Assembly: GCA_045660865.1 (NCBI GenBank)
Contig: JAZREP010000016.1
Span: forward strand, 5,428-69,427
DNA from: CAZRRV01 sp045660865
Lineage (GTDB): Bacteria > Bacillota > Clostridia > Oscillospirales > Acutalibacteraceae
DNA: 64,000 nt
Direction of reading: 5' to 3'
The notes under the pieces are model-generated. The model made no database searches and was not told the origin of the DNA. It was given only the letters and a program-made list of their open reading frames with translations. Both the position numbers and the translations under genes were made by a program. Shown here piece by piece: positions 1-9,494 of this stretch. The stretch's first letter is position 1, and the number at the start of each line of letters is the position of its first letter.

Positions 1-1
1 T

Positions 2-385
2 AAATTAGCTCAAAACGGCAGTTGTACCAAAAAGGTAAAAGTAACAATGGTTGGTGATAACTGCTCAGTTTCAGGTCTTGAAAACCAATGCCGTGCTTTG
101 TTTGAAGCGGGCGAAAAGCCTGAAAACATAGCAGCCTTTCTTTTTGGCTATATTACTGAACTTATAGACAAATTAACCGAAAGTGCGCTTTTGCGATACG
201 GCGATTTGCCGATAGTCTTTTCGGGCGGCGTAATGAGTAATTCTATAGTGCGCCGCGCAATTTCGAATAAATACAACGCTTTCTTTTGTGAACCTGTTTT
301 TTCTTCTGATAATGCATCAGGATTGGCTTATCTTGCAGCGAGGGAGAAGGATGAATTCTTTGATTATCACCGTTTCACAACTTAA
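2..385 (+). CDS. Partial TsaD/Kae1-like (peptidase M22 family) protein, C-terminal part
   Basis: The gene enters from the left edge, so only about 127 C-terminal residues are visible. The frame is open from base 2. The tail holds FSGGVMSNS, then SSDNASGLAYLA, which match the C-terminal nucleotide-binding part of the ASKHA-fold TsaD/Kae1 family. Clostridia often carry such a gene just before xseA. Whether this is true TsaD (tRNA t6A synthesis) or the shorter paralogous M22-type protein cannot be told without the N-terminal metal-binding motif. The stop overlaps the start of xseA by 35 bases, so the two genes are translationally close. Confidence 0.65.
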   Translation, partial: KLAQNGSCTKKVKVTMVGDNCSVSGLENQCRALFEAGEKPENIAAFLFGYITELIDKLTESALLRYGDLPIVFSGGVMSNSIVRRAISNKYNAFFCEPVFSSDNASGLAYLAAREKDEFFDYHRFTT

Positions 386-1565
386 TAGATATGCCCACGC
401 ATTGATGGAAGAGGACAAACAACTTTCTTCCGTGTTTGTAAAAGGTGAAATTTCAAATCTTAAAGAGCATTATGCCAGTGGGCATCTGTATTTCACCCTT
501 AAGGATGAAAACAGTTCAATACGCAGTGTAATGTTCCGTGGCTGCGCCTCAAAATTACGCTTCCGCCCGCAGGACGGAATGTCGGTGATTTGTCACGCAA
601 GGGCAGATATATGGGAGCGTGACGGCCAGTTCCAACTTTATGTAAATGATATGCAGCCTGACGGTGTTGGAGCGCTTGCGCTTGAATTTCAGCAGACTAA
701 GGAAAAACTCGAAAAAGAGGGTTTATTTAGTCAAGAATTAAAGCGCCCTATTAAACAACTACCAAAAATCGTTGCGGTTGTTACATCTGATACCGGCGCC
801 GCAGTACAGGATATTGTTCAAATTTTGGCTCGGCGCAACCCAATGGTACGTATACTTCTTTGCCCCGTTTTGGTGCAGGGAAGAGACGCTGTTTCAAGTA
901 TGCTTAAAATGCTTGAAAGATTGTATAAGAGAAAAGATGTCGATACTGTTATTATCGGCAGAGGCGGCGGCTCGGCAGAGGACTTGTCCTGCTTTAATGA
1001 TGAAATGCTTGCCAGAACCATTCGCCGTTCACCCTTCCCGGTTATTTCAGCGGTGGGGCACGAAACAGATTATACCATTTGTGATTTTGTAGCAGATTTG
1101 CGTGCGGCTACACCCTCAGCGGCGGCTGAACTAGTGTCGATAGATATTGGCACTCTTAGGCTTTCAATAGATTCAGCGGCGGCACGCTTAGTAAATTCGT
1201 TTTCAGATTTAATTGAACAAAAACAATTGCAATTTTCACAACTGGCTACAAGGCAATTGTTTCAAAACAAGGATATATTAACCGGATTTTGGGGCCAATT
1301 GGATAGCTTGCGTTCAAGACTGTTACCGTCTTACCGCTCGTATATCCAAACAACCGGAGCATCTTTTGGCAGATTAGTTGGAAAACTGGATACTTTAAGC
1401 CCGCTTGCAACCTTATCGAGAGGCTATGCCGCAGTTTATCGTGACAATGACTTGCTCACCGATACAGCGCAGCTTAAAACAGGGGATAATGTTGCAGTGC
1501 GTATGCGTGACGGGCAGTTTACAGCACTGGTAACCGACACGCAAGTTTTTGAAGGGAGAGAATAA
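351..1565 (+). CDS. xseA: Exodeoxyribonuclease VII large subunit
   Basis: This is the catalytic subunit of exonuclease VII, which degrades single-stranded DNA to oligonucleotides in complex with several XseB subunits. The 404-residue length fits the family. An N-terminal OB-fold (about residues 1-100) is followed by the catalytic region, with VTSDTGAAVQDI near 144-155, GRGGGSAEDL at 203-212 and AVGHETD at 234-240. I chose the ATG at 351 because AGGGAG lies 4 bases upstream and the protein then begins with the usual ITVSQLNRY. An in-frame ATG at 288 would overlap the previous gene by about 100 bases. xseB follows after 2 bases. Confidence 0.95.
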   Translation: MNSLIITVSQLNRYAHALMEEDKQLSSVFVKGEISNLKEHYASGHLYFTLKDENSSIRSVMFRGCASKLRFRPQDGMSVICHARADIWERDGQFQLYVNDMQPDGVGALALEFQQTKEKLEKEGLFSQELKRPIKQLPKIVAVVTSDTGAAVQDIVQILARRNPMVRILLCPVLVQGRDAVSSMLKMLERLYKRKDVDTVIIGRGGGSAEDLSCFNDEMLARTIRRSPFPVISAVGHETDYTICDFVADLRAATPSAAAELVSIDIGTLRLSIDSAAARLVNSFSDLIEQKQLQFSQLATRQLFQNKDILTGFWGQLDSLRSRLLPSYRSYIQTTGASFGRLVGKLDTLSPLATLSRGYAAVYRDNDLLTDTAQLKTGDNVAVRMRDGQFTALVTDTQVFEGRE

Positions 1566-1567
1566 AA

Positions 1568-1768
1568 TTGACCTTTGAGGATAAAATGAAGGAATTGGAA
1601 AAAATCGTCACAACCCTTGAAAAAGGCGAGTGCCGTTTAGATGAGGCTATGACTCTTTTTAAGCAGGGTGTCACTCTGTCAAAGGAGTGTAGCAATCAAT
1701 TAGAGCAAGCACAACAGTTGCTTGTAAGTATAGATGATGCCGAACAGTCGGAGGCCGTGAATGATTGA
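1568..1768 (+). CDS. xseB: Exodeoxyribonuclease VII small subunit
   Basis: A 66-residue protein begins MTFEDKMKELEKIV and contains LEKGECRLDEAM, the typical helical hairpin of XseB, which coats the XseA stalk. It starts with TTG, two bases after the xseA stop, with GGGAGAG in the end of xseA as ribosome site. The end overlaps ispA by 8 bases. Length and position directly after xseA leave little doubt. The acidic C-terminal tail is normal for the family. Confidence 0.94.
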   Translation: MTFEDKMKELEKIVTTLEKGECRLDEAMTLFKQGVTLSKECSNQLEQAQQLLVSIDDAEQSEAVND

Positions 1769-2633
1769 GGAGTTATTAAATCAGCGAGCCGACAAGGTGC
1801 AAACCGCCTTATCGGATTATTTGCAACCGCAAAATGAAAATTATGATATAGTAATTGAGGCTATGCGTTATGCCGCACTTTGCGGAGGTAAACGGATACG
1901 CCCTTCGTTGCTGTTGGAATTTTATACAATATTCGGTGGCGAAGAAAAAGATGCAATGCCCTTTGCTTGCGCATTGGAAATGATTCATACCTATTCGCTT
2001 ATTCATGACGATTTGCCTTGTATGGATGATGATGATATGCGCCGTGGCAAACCGTCTTGCCATATTGCCTTTCCCGAAAATATTGCCTTGCTCGCTGGTG
2101 ATGCGTTACTGACTAAGGCTTTTGAAATTTGTGCAAAGGCAAACACCGTTCCTACTGCAAATGCTTTACAAGCTATAGCGCTTTTGGCTGAGCATGCAGG
2201 ACTTAACGGTATGATAGGCGGTCAGGTTATAGACCTGCAAAGTGAGGGTAAAAAGGTAGACATAGAGCTTGTAAGTCAAATGTACGCCTTAAAAACCGGT
2301 GCGTTACTGTTGCTTACAGCAAAAATAGCGGCCGCACTACAAGGTGTGACAGACAATCGCCTTGATTTAGCCGCTGAATACTGTAAAAAGGTTGGTCTTG
2401 CTTTCCAAATTGTTGATGATTTACTCGATATCGAGGGTACCGAGGAGGAGCTTGGCAAACCTGTCGGCAGTGATTTAGAAGAACAAAAATCAACTTTGGT
2501 ATCACTTGTTGGTGTAAGCAAGGCAAAGGAAATGGTTGTTGAATTATCAGCAGAGGCTAAACAACTGGCTTTACAGCTTAACAGCAAAACACTTGCAGAA
2601 CTTGTAGATTATCTTGTCGTACGAAGGAAGTAG
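1761..2633 (+). CDS. ispA: Farnesyl/geranyl diphosphate synthase (trans-isoprenyl diphosphate synthase)
   Basis: This 290-residue enzyme condenses IPP with allylic diphosphates to give C10/C15 (possibly C20) prenyl diphosphates. Visible motifs are GGKRIRPSL (42-50), the first aspartate-rich motif DDLPCMDDDD (83-92), GQVIDLQ near 154-160 and the second motif VDDLLD (218-223). The four bases between the two aspartate groups of the first motif fit the bacterial short-chain class with a two-residue insertion. It overlaps xseB and is followed within 2 bases by dxs, so precursor supply and chain elongation are coexpressed. Exact chain length cannot be read from sequence alone. Confidence 0.93.
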   Translation: MIEELLNQRADKVQTALSDYLQPQNENYDIVIEAMRYAALCGGKRIRPSLLLEFYTIFGGEEKDAMPFACALEMIHTYSLIHDDLPCMDDDDMRRGKPSCHIAFPENIALLAGDALLTKAFEICAKANTVPTANALQAIALLAEHAGLNGMIGGQVIDLQSEGKKVDIELVSQMYALKTGALLLLTAKIAAALQGVTDNRLDLAAEYCKKVGLAFQIVDDLLDIEGTEEELGKPVGSDLEEQKSTLVSLVGVSKAKEMVVELSAEAKQLALQLNSKTLAELVDYLVVRRK

Positions 2634-2634
2634 A

Positions 2635-4479
2635 ATGAAATACGAATTTTTAAGTAAAATTGAATCGCCTAAGGATTTGCAATCACTTTCTTTTGAACAG
2701 CTTGATAAGTTGTCAGAGGAAATTAGGGACTGTATTTTAAATACTGTTTCTAAAAACGGCGGTCACTTATCCTCCAATTTAGGTGTGGTAGAGCTTACGG
2801 TGGCGCTTCACCGCGTCTTTAAAACACCTGAGGATACAATAATTTTTGATGTGGGTCACCAAAGTTATACCCATAAATTGCTGACGGGTCGTTATGCTGA
2901 CTTTTCAACACTCAGGACTGAAAACGGCATATCTGGTTTTTTGCGTCCCGGCGAAAGCAGTTATGATGCAGTAATTTCGGGACATAGCAGCACGTCGGTC
3001 TCATCAGCATTCGGTATCCATAAGGGTAACCTTTTAAAAGGCAGTTTGGCTAAAACTGTTGCAGTAATTGGTGATGGTGCGCTGTCGGGCGGTATGGTAT
3101 ATGAGGCTCTTAATAACGTGGGTCGTGATAAGAGCAATCTTATAGTAATACTAAACGATAATACAATGTCGATATCTAAAAATGTCGGCGCTTTGGCTAG
3201 GCACTTAAATCTAATCCGCCAAAAACCCGGATATTTTAAAACAAAAAGAATATTCAAATCAATTATTTCTGCTATTCCTTTTGTTGGCAGAAACTTGAAA
3301 AACCGCTTATCCCGTTCTAAAAATATGCTTAAAAATGCAATTTACAACAGCAATATTTTTGACGGCTTTGGGCTTAACTATATGGGCCCTGTCGACGGTC
3401 ATAATATAGAAAAATTAGAAAGTATGTTAAAAATAGCAAAGGAGAGCCCCCGTCCTGTATTACTCCACGTTATAACAACAAAGGGCAAAGGCTATCCTTA
3501 TGCACAAGAAAAACCCGATGCCTTTCACGGAGTTTCAGCCTTTGATTTAAAATCAGGTTCAATTTCAGGCTCGGAGAATTTTTCATCCGCCTTTGGTAAA
3601 AAACTTACCACAATGGCAGAAAAAGATGATTCAATTTGCGCTATTACAGCGGCTATGCCTGCGGGTACCGGCCTTAATTACTTTGCAACTAAGCACCGTA
3701 ATCGTTTCTTTGATGTTGGTATTGCAGAGGAGCATGCTGTTACCTTTGCGGCAGGTCTTGCAAAGGCAGGTCTCAAACCGTTTTTTGCAGTATACTCATC
3801 GTTCTTGCAACGTGCTTACGACCAGTTGGTGCACGATGTGGCTATTGCCGAATTGCCGGTTACACTCTGTGTAGACCGAGCAGGTATTGTAGGCGAAGAC
3901 GGAGAAACGCACCAAGGCTTATTAGACCCTGCGTTTTTATCTTCTGTTCCGGGCACTACAGTTTATTCGCCCTCAAATTATGCGGAACTGTCATTTGTTC
4001 TTGAAAAAGCCGCACATCGTACAAAGGGACTTTGGGCAATTCGTTATCCAAGGGGCAGTGAACCCGAAAATCTTAAAGAATACAAACCAAGTGAAACAGA
4101 TTTTGTGCATACACAAGGAAAAGATATTTTGCTTATTACCTATGGTGTAACATTCTCAGAAGCCGTAAAGGCTAAAGAAAAAATGCCTAACATCGGTTTG
4201 TTAAAGCTTAACCGCATAAATCCTCTGCCAAGCGAAGCAATAGATATTGCTAAGCAGTATAAAAATGTGCTCTTCTTTGAAGAAGCATCAAAAACAGGCG
4301 GTATTGCTCAGCAGTTTGCAAGTAAGCTTTGTGAGATTGGATTTAAAGGTGTTTACAAAAACTTTTCGGTAGACGGCTTTGTGCCGCAGGGAACTGTAAA
4401 AGCTATGAGGCATAAATATTTACTTGATTGTGACGGAATGATTGGTGAGATAGAAAAGTGTCAGAAAAATTGCGATTAG
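2635..4479 (+). CDS. dxs: 1-deoxy-D-xylulose-5-phosphate synthase
   Basis: Dxs joins pyruvate and glyceraldehyde-3-phosphate with TPP to give DXP, the first step of the MEP isoprenoid pathway. The protein has 614 residues, the normal length. GGHLSSNLGVVELT (42-55) and FDVGHQSY (71-78) lie in the N-terminal TPP domain, followed by the TPP/Mg motif GDGALSGG (146-153) with its distal Asn near 160. The pyrimidine-domain signature DRAGIVGEDGETH occurs in the middle, and a transketolase C-terminal domain ends the protein. The ATG at 2635 follows GAAGGAAG and comes right after the ispA stop. An upstream in-frame GTG at 2614 would overlap ispA and is less likely. Confidence 0.96.
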   Translation: MKYEFLSKIESPKDLQSLSFEQLDKLSEEIRDCILNTVSKNGGHLSSNLGVVELTVALHRVFKTPEDTIIFDVGHQSYTHKLLTGRYADFSTLRTENGISGFLRPGESSYDAVISGHSSTSVSSAFGIHKGNLLKGSLAKTVAVIGDGALSGGMVYEALNNVGRDKSNLIVILNDNTMSISKNVGALARHLNLIRQKPGYFKTKRIFKSIISAIPFVGRNLKNRLSRSKNMLKNAIYNSNIFDGFGLNYMGPVDGHNIEKLESMLKIAKESPRPVLLHVITTKGKGYPYAQEKPDAFHGVSAFDLKSGSISGSENFSSAFGKKLTTMAEKDDSICAITAAMPAGTGLNYFATKHRNRFFDVGIAEEHAVTFAAGLAKAGLKPFFAVYSSFLQRAYDQLVHDVAIAELPVTLCVDRAGIVGEDGETHQGLLDPAFLSSVPGTTVYSPSNYAELSFVLEKAAHRTKGLWAIRYPRGSEPENLKEYKPSETDFVHTQGKDILLITYGVTFSEAVKAKEKMPNIGLLKLNRINPLPSEAIDIAKQYKNVLFFEEASKTGGIAQQFASKLCEIGFKGVYKNFSVDGFVPQGTVKAMRHKYLLDCDGMIGEIEKCQKNCD

Positions 4480-5258
4480 ACAGTGAAATATTTGCCCGAG
4501 GTTTAGCCGAAAGCCGTGAAAAGGCTAAGGCATACATTATGTCGGGTATAGTATTTGTTAACAATCAAAAGGCAGATAAACCAGGAATGACGGTTAAGGA
4601 AAAAGATATAATAGAGGTGCGTGGGCAAACATTAAAATATGTCAGCCGCGGCGGACTTAAACTTGAAAAGGCTGTTGATGCCTTTAAAATTTCCTTAACC
4701 GATAAGGTTTGCGCTGATATAGGTGCATCTACAGGCGGTTTTACCGATTGTATGCTTCAAAACGGCGCTAAGCAGGTCTATGCTATTGACGTTGGCTACG
4801 GTCAGCTTGATTGGAAACTGCGTACAGATGCAAGGGTTGTAAACTTAGAGCGTACAAATTTCCGTTACGTAACAACCGAGCAGATTCCAACCCCTTTGGA
4901 TTTTGCTTCGGTGGACGTTTCGTTTATTTCTTTAACTAAAATTCTGCCTGTACTTTATACATTGTTAAAGGATAATGCTGAGGCTGTGTGTCTTATTAAA
5001 CCTCAGTTTGAGGCAGGTAAAGAAAAGGTTGGCAAAAAGGGTGTAGTGCGTGACCCCGAAATACATAAAGAGGTAATCGAAAATATTCTTGCCTTTTTGC
5101 CGACAGTAGGCTTTTCAGCCTTGAATTTATCCTTTTCACCGATTCGTGGTCCTGAAGGGAACATAGAATATCTTGTTCATATCATTAAAGACGGTGCAGG
5201 CAATATTGCCGACTGTGTAGATATAATAGAAACCGTAAAAAATTCACATGAAATCTAG
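4458..5258 (+). CDS. tlyA: TlyA family rRNA (2'-O-ribose) methyltransferase
   Basis: The 266-residue protein has an N-terminal S4 RNA-binding domain (about 1-60) and an FtsJ-type Rossmann methyltransferase domain. The SAM-binding motif DIGASTGGFTDCML lies at 87-100 and is followed by DVGYGQLDWKLR and LIKPQFEAG, which are typical for TlyA proteins annotated as hemolysins. Known members methylate 16S and/or 23S rRNA; the exact target here is inferred. It starts with GTG inside the last codons of dxs (22-base overlap), so translation is probably coupled. nadK follows after 8 bases. Confidence 0.92.
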   Translation: MSEKLRLDSEIFARGLAESREKAKAYIMSGIVFVNNQKADKPGMTVKEKDIIEVRGQTLKYVSRGGLKLEKAVDAFKISLTDKVCADIGASTGGFTDCMLQNGAKQVYAIDVGYGQLDWKLRTDARVVNLERTNFRYVTTEQIPTPLDFASVDVSFISLTKILPVLYTLLKDNAEAVCLIKPQFEAGKEKVGKKGVVRDPEIHKEVIENILAFLPTVGFSALNLSFSPIRGPEGNIEYLVHIIKDGAGNIADCVDIIETVKNSHEI

Positions 5259-5266
5259 GTGATAAA

Positions 5267-6082
5267 ATGAAATTGGCGGTAATTCCTAATAAAGGTAAGC
5301 AGGCAGCTTATGAGGTTTGTGAGCAAATTGCAAAACTGATAAAGCCCGATGATGCTCTGCTTATAGCAGATGATGAAAAATTAAAGGACAGTTATAAAAT
5401 AGTAGATACCGACACTCTTTATAGTGAGGCTGATTTTATCCTTGCTGTAGGCGGTGACGGTACCATAATGCACACAGCAAAGCGTGCTGCAAAATTCGGT
5501 AAAGCAGTTGTGGGTATCAATGCAGGCCGAATGGGATTTTTAGCTAATTTGGAACAATCTGAATTGCATTATATTAAAAACTTGCTTACAGGTGAGTATG
5601 AGGTTGACCGCCGTATGGTGTTGACCGCCGAAATTGACGGTAAAACTTATGATTTCATAAACGACCTCGTAGCGGTTAAGACCGCAAAACAAAATCTTGT
5701 GGACCTCACAGCAGGCTATGCCGATGAGGGCATTTCTTACAGAGCGGACGGTTTAATTATCGCAACCCCTACAGGGTCTACCGCCTATTCAATGTCTGCA
5801 GGCGGTCCAATACTTGATACAACGCTTGACTGCATTGTGGCAACACCAATCTGCTCACATTCGCTTTTTTCACGTTCAGTGATTTTTGATGCCGACCGTG
5901 AAATACTTATCCGTGTTGCAGAAGAGGGTCAAACAGCAGAGATAGTGCTCGATGGAGAAGCACGTGTTTTAGTTAATGAAAAGAGTGTTATCCGTGTTGC
6001 TAAGAACCGTGACATCGCCATTAGTTTTGTTAAATTTAAAAAAGATGCTTTTTACGATATTCTTTCACAAAAAATAAAGTGA
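5267..6082 (+). CDS. nadK: NAD kinase
   Basis: This enzyme phosphorylates NAD to NADP with ATP or polyphosphate in the cytosol. The family signature GGDGT is at 62-66, preceded by the beta strand ILAVGG. NAGRMGFLAN follows near 85-94, and the C-terminal beta-sandwich holds DGLIIATPTGSTAYSMSAGGP. The length of 271 residues is normal. The gene sits between tlyA and argR with very short gaps, as in many Clostridia. Start: ATG after TAGGTG, 8 bases past the tlyA stop. Confidence 0.95.
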   Translation: MKLAVIPNKGKQAAYEVCEQIAKLIKPDDALLIADDEKLKDSYKIVDTDTLYSEADFILAVGGDGTIMHTAKRAAKFGKAVVGINAGRMGFLANLEQSELHYIKNLLTGEYEVDRRMVLTAEIDGKTYDFINDLVAVKTAKQNLVDLTAGYADEGISYRADGLIIATPTGSTAYSMSAGGPILDTTLDCIVATPICSHSLFSRSVIFDADREILIRVAEEGQTAEIVLDGEARVLVNEKSVIRVAKNRDIAISFVKFKKDAFYDILSQKIK

Positions 6083-6092
6083 GGTGCAAGCA

Positions 6093-6539
6093 ATGAAAAA
6101 GAACAGACAAGAAAAAATTATTGAACTTATAAACACTCGTGTAATTGATACGCAGGAGGACTTACAAAAAGCACTTAACGATTTGGGATTTTCGGTTACA
6201 CAAGCCACAGTTTCACGTGATATTAAGGAACTGCGTATAGTAAAGGCTCTTGATTTAAACGGCGTTTACAGATATACTATAAATCAAGAAACCTCTAAGA
6301 AAACAACTATCAAATATAATGAGATTTTTTCCCATTCTGTTATTCAAGCGCAATGCGCTATGAATGATGTTGTAATTAAATGCCATCCGGGTATGGCTCA
6401 GGGTGCTTGCACAGCGCTTGACAGTATGTTCGGCAATCTTATGTTAGGCACCTTAGCGGGTGATGATACTATTTTGGCTATAACCCATTCGGCTGAAGAA
6501 GCCCAGATACTTGTTCGCAAAATCAAGGAAATGCTATAA
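6093..6539 (+). CDS. argR: Arginine repressor ArgR/AhrC
   Basis: ArgR is the arginine-sensing hexameric regulator of arginine synthesis and breakdown genes. The 148 residues cover an N-terminal winged helix-turn-helix (about 1-70, with SVTQATVSRDIKELRI) and the C-terminal oligomerisation and arginine-binding domain with GTLAGDDTILAI, in which GDDT (123-126) carries the ligand aspartates. ATG 6093 is preferred because GAGGTG lies 6 bases upstream; an in-frame GTG at 6084 lies inside that ribosome site. No ArgR operator was recognised in the window, and argS here shows none. Confidence 0.93.
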   Translation: MKKNRQEKIIELINTRVIDTQEDLQKALNDLGFSVTQATVSRDIKELRIVKALDLNGVYRYTINQETSKKTTIKYNEIFSHSVIQAQCAMNDVVIKCHPGMAQGACTALDSMFGNLMLGTLAGDDTILAITHSAEEAQILVRKIKEML

Positions 6540-6569
6540 AGCTGTCAACTGCTTTTAGGGGGTGTGTGG

Positions 6570-8234
6570 ATGTTAAGCTGTTTGAAAATTGAAAATATTG
6601 CAGTTATAAAAGAGGCTGAATTAGAAACCGGCTCAGGCTTTAATGTCCTCACAGGTGAAACCGGAGCGGGTAAGTCTATTATAATAGACGCCATATACGC
6701 TGTTATGGGCAGGCGCACCTCAAAGGAACTTATTCGTACAGGCCATAATACAGCGCAGGTTTCGGCTTTGTTCAGTGACGTAAACGAGGCAGTATTGAAA
6801 CAGTGCGATGAATACGGTATTGAAGTAGAGGATAAAGACCTGCTTTTACAGCGCCGTATGTCGGCTGACGGGAAAAACATCTGCCGTATCAACGGTCAGC
6901 CTGTTACACTTTCGGTACTCCGTGAAATATCCGAAAATCTAGTCAACATACACGGTCAGCATGATAATCAACAGCTGCTTAACAGTAAAAGCCATTGCGG
7001 TTTTATTGATGCTTATGCAGAAAATGATGCTGAACGTGAAGAATATTTGAATGTTTTTTATCGGCTAAAAGATATAAAAAAACAGTTGAAAGAACTGTAT
7101 GCTCTTAATACCGATAAATTACAACGTACAGATATGCTAACCTTTGCCGTGCAAGAATTAGAGGCGGCTCAAATATCGGTAGGCGAAATTGAACAGCTAA
7201 AAGATAAGCGTAATCAAGCACGAAACAGCGAAAAGCTGACAAAAGCCTTCAGGTCGGCCGTTTCGGCACTAAAAGGTGATGAGAATACAGGGGGTGTTGT
7301 ATCAGCGGTTGATACAGTATCCTCAGAAATTAGTAAACTGTCAGAATTCTTTGCGGACGGAAAAGAGATTGGTGAAAAACTAATCGGTATGTCCTATGAA
7401 TTGCAAGCGGTAGCAGATTATTTGAACGCCTTGGTTGATAGCGTGCAGTTTAGTGCTGCCGAGCTTGAACAAATAGAGGATAGAATAGATTTACTTTCTC
7501 GCCTTAGCAAAAAGTACGGCGCTACCGAACAAGATATGCTCGATTATTTGGAATCGGCCAAGGCTGAACTTACAACAATAACAACTGCTGATGAGCAAAT
7601 TGCTAAGTTGGAGGCTGAGTCACAAGAGGTTGAACAACAACTTGTGCAGGCGGGTAAAAAGCTAACACAGTCCAGAACAGATGCAGGTAACCGCTTTGCG
7701 AATTCTATATGTGACGTTTTAAAATATTTGCAAATGCCGAATGTACGCTTCTTGGTTGATTGTAAACAGGGAACATACACCAAAAACGGCTGTGATGAGA
7801 TTGAGTTTTTGATTTCGGCTAACCTGGGTGAAAATCCTAAGCCGTTAGCAAAAATAGCCTCCGGCGGTGAAATGTCCCGTATTATGCTTGCAATTAAAAG
7901 TGTTCTGCTTACGGCTGATAACATAGACACATTGATTTTTGATGAAATTGATTCCGGTATCAGCGGTAATGCGGCAGGCAAGGTTGGAAATAAATTAAAA
8001 GAGCTTTCCGTTGCAAAGCAGGTAATATGTATTACCCATCTGGCGCAGATAGCCGCTTTGGCAGATAATCACTTTTTAATTACCAAAGCAGAAAAAGATA
8101 ATAATACCTTCACCTCTGTACAACGACTCGAAGGCGATGAGCGTATAGCCGAAATCGCACGGATTATGTCGGGTAGTGAGATGACGGAAAATTTATATAA
8201 AACAGCAAAAGAATTATTGGAAAAGGATGTTTAA
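6570..8234 (+). CDS. recN: DNA repair protein RecN
   Basis: RecN is an SMC-like ATPase that acts at double-strand breaks before RecA loading. The 554-residue protein has an N-terminal Walker A GETGAGKS (29-36), long coiled-coil arms between about 150 and 350, and a C-terminal ABC signature ASGGEMSR with Walker B LIFDEIDSGISG. The ATG at 6570 follows AGGGGG by 7 bases and gives the usual MLSCLKIENIAVI; a GTG six bases earlier is possible but lies closer to the ribosome site. The argR-recN order is a classical Firmicutes arrangement. Confidence 0.95.
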   Translation: MLSCLKIENIAVIKEAELETGSGFNVLTGETGAGKSIIIDAIYAVMGRRTSKELIRTGHNTAQVSALFSDVNEAVLKQCDEYGIEVEDKDLLLQRRMSADGKNICRINGQPVTLSVLREISENLVNIHGQHDNQQLLNSKSHCGFIDAYAENDAEREEYLNVFYRLKDIKKQLKELYALNTDKLQRTDMLTFAVQELEAAQISVGEIEQLKDKRNQARNSEKLTKAFRSAVSALKGDENTGGVVSAVDTVSSEISKLSEFFADGKEIGEKLIGMSYELQAVADYLNALVDSVQFSAAELEQIEDRIDLLSRLSKKYGATEQDMLDYLESAKAELTTITTADEQIAKLEAESQEVEQQLVQAGKKLTQSRTDAGNRFANSICDVLKYLQMPNVRFLVDCKQGTYTKNGCDEIEFLISANLGENPKPLAKIASGGEMSRIMLAIKSVLLTADNIDTLIFDEIDSGISGNAAGKVGNKLKELSVAKQVICITHLAQIAALADNHFLITKAEKDNNTFTSVQRLEGDERIAEIARIMSGSEMTENLYKTAKELLEKDV

Positions 8235-8238
8235 GGTT

Positions 8239-9462
8239 ATGACTTTGTTTGATGAATTAAAGGAAAGAGGCCTGGTTGCTCAGTGCACCGATGAAGAAAA
8301 GGTAAAAGATTTACTGAACAATCAAAAGACCACATTTTATATTGGTTTTGACCCCACAGCTGACAGTCTGCACGTTGGCCACTTTGTAGCTATGGTTGTT
8401 ATGGCGCATATGCAAAAGCACGGTCATACACCGATTGCTCTTTTTGGCGGCGGTACAGGTATGATAGGCGACCCGTCGGGCAAAACCGATATGCGTAAAA
8501 TGTTAACAAGAGAGGAAATTGACCATAACGTATCCTGCTTTGTTAAGCAGATGTCAGGGCTTGTAGACTTTTCTAATGATAAAGCAATTATGGTAAATAA
8601 CGGCGACTGGCTTTTAAGCCTCAATTATATTGATTTCTTGCGTGCCGTTGGTGTTCATTTTTCGGTTAACCGTATGCTTTCCTTTGAGTGCTATAAGCAA
8701 CGCTTAGAGCGCGGCTTGTCCTTCTTTGAGCTCAATTATATGCTTATGCAAAGCTATGACTTTTTGGTGCTTAACCGCAAATACGGATGTCAGCTCGAAA
8801 TGGGCGGTGACGACCAATGGAGTAATATTATCGGCGGTGTTGAACTTATACGCCGTTCTGATGGTAAAGAAGCCTATGGTCTTACCTTTAATCTGTTGCT
8901 TACCAGTGAAGGTAAAAAGATGGGTAAAACCGAAAAGGGCGCAGTATGGCTTGACCCTGCAAAAACTTCGCCTTATGATTTCTTCCAGTATTGGCGCAAT
9001 GTTGATGATGCCGATGTTATCAACTGTATGAAGATGCTTACCTTTGTACCGCTTGAGGAAATTCGTGAGTTTGCAAAATTAGAGGGTAGTCAGCTTAATC
9101 CTGTTAAGGAAAGACTTGCATTTGAGCTTACAAAAATGATACACGGTGAACAAGAGGCCAGGAAAGCTTTGGATACTGCCAAGTCCCTCTTTGCAGGTGG
9201 CGGCAATTTAGCAGAAATGCCCTCTACCGAAATAACTGCCGACGATTTCACAGACGGCAAAATCGCAGTGCTTGACCTTCTTTTAAAAGCCGGACTCATC
9301 CCCTCAAAGGGTGAGGGACGCCGCTTAATTCAGCAGGGCGGTGTTTCGGTTAATGAACAGAAGGTAGTAGACCCATTTTTAACATATACTGCCGATGACT
9401 TCGCAGATGATTTTGTAATTAAAAAAGGTAAAAAAGTTTTCCATAAAATTGTTTTGAAATAA
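8239..9462 (+). CDS. tyrS: Tyrosyl-tRNA synthetase
   Basis: TyrRS charges tRNA-Tyr. It is a class I synthetase with HIGH-like HVGH at 45-48 and a KMSKS-like KMGKT near residue 228, GDDQWSN in the active site, and a C-terminal S4 domain from about 340 (EGRRLIQQGGVSVN). Length is 407 residues from ATG 8239. An in-frame ATG at 8227 overlaps recN and could instead be used; the family usually begins at the MTLFDEL position. No T-box leader precedes it, because it is the last gene of the operon and follows recN without a gap. Confidence 0.95.
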   Translation: MTLFDELKERGLVAQCTDEEKVKDLLNNQKTTFYIGFDPTADSLHVGHFVAMVVMAHMQKHGHTPIALFGGGTGMIGDPSGKTDMRKMLTREEIDHNVSCFVKQMSGLVDFSNDKAIMVNNGDWLLSLNYIDFLRAVGVHFSVNRMLSFECYKQRLERGLSFFELNYMLMQSYDFLVLNRKYGCQLEMGGDDQWSNIIGGVELIRRSDGKEAYGLTFNLLLTSEGKKMGKTEKGAVWLDPAKTSPYDFFQYWRNVDDADVINCMKMLTFVPLEEIREFAKLEGSQLNPVKERLAFELTKMIHGEQEARKALDTAKSLFAGGGNLAEMPSTEITADDFTDGKIAVLDLLLKAGLIPSKGEGRRLIQQGGVSVNEQKVVDPFLTYTADDFADDFVIKKGKKVFHKIVLK

Positions 9463-9464
9463 TA

Positions 9465-9494
9465 AAAAGCCGAGGTTTTAATCTCGGCTTTTTT
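9465..9494. terminator. Bidirectional intrinsic terminator between tyrS and the AGCS symporter
   Basis: A 10-bp perfect stem AAAAGCCGAG / CTCGGCTTTT with an 8-base loop is flanked by A-runs on the left and T-runs on the right. It therefore can end the plus-strand xseA-tyrS operon and the minus-strand symporter gene that ends at 9493. Confidence 0.85.
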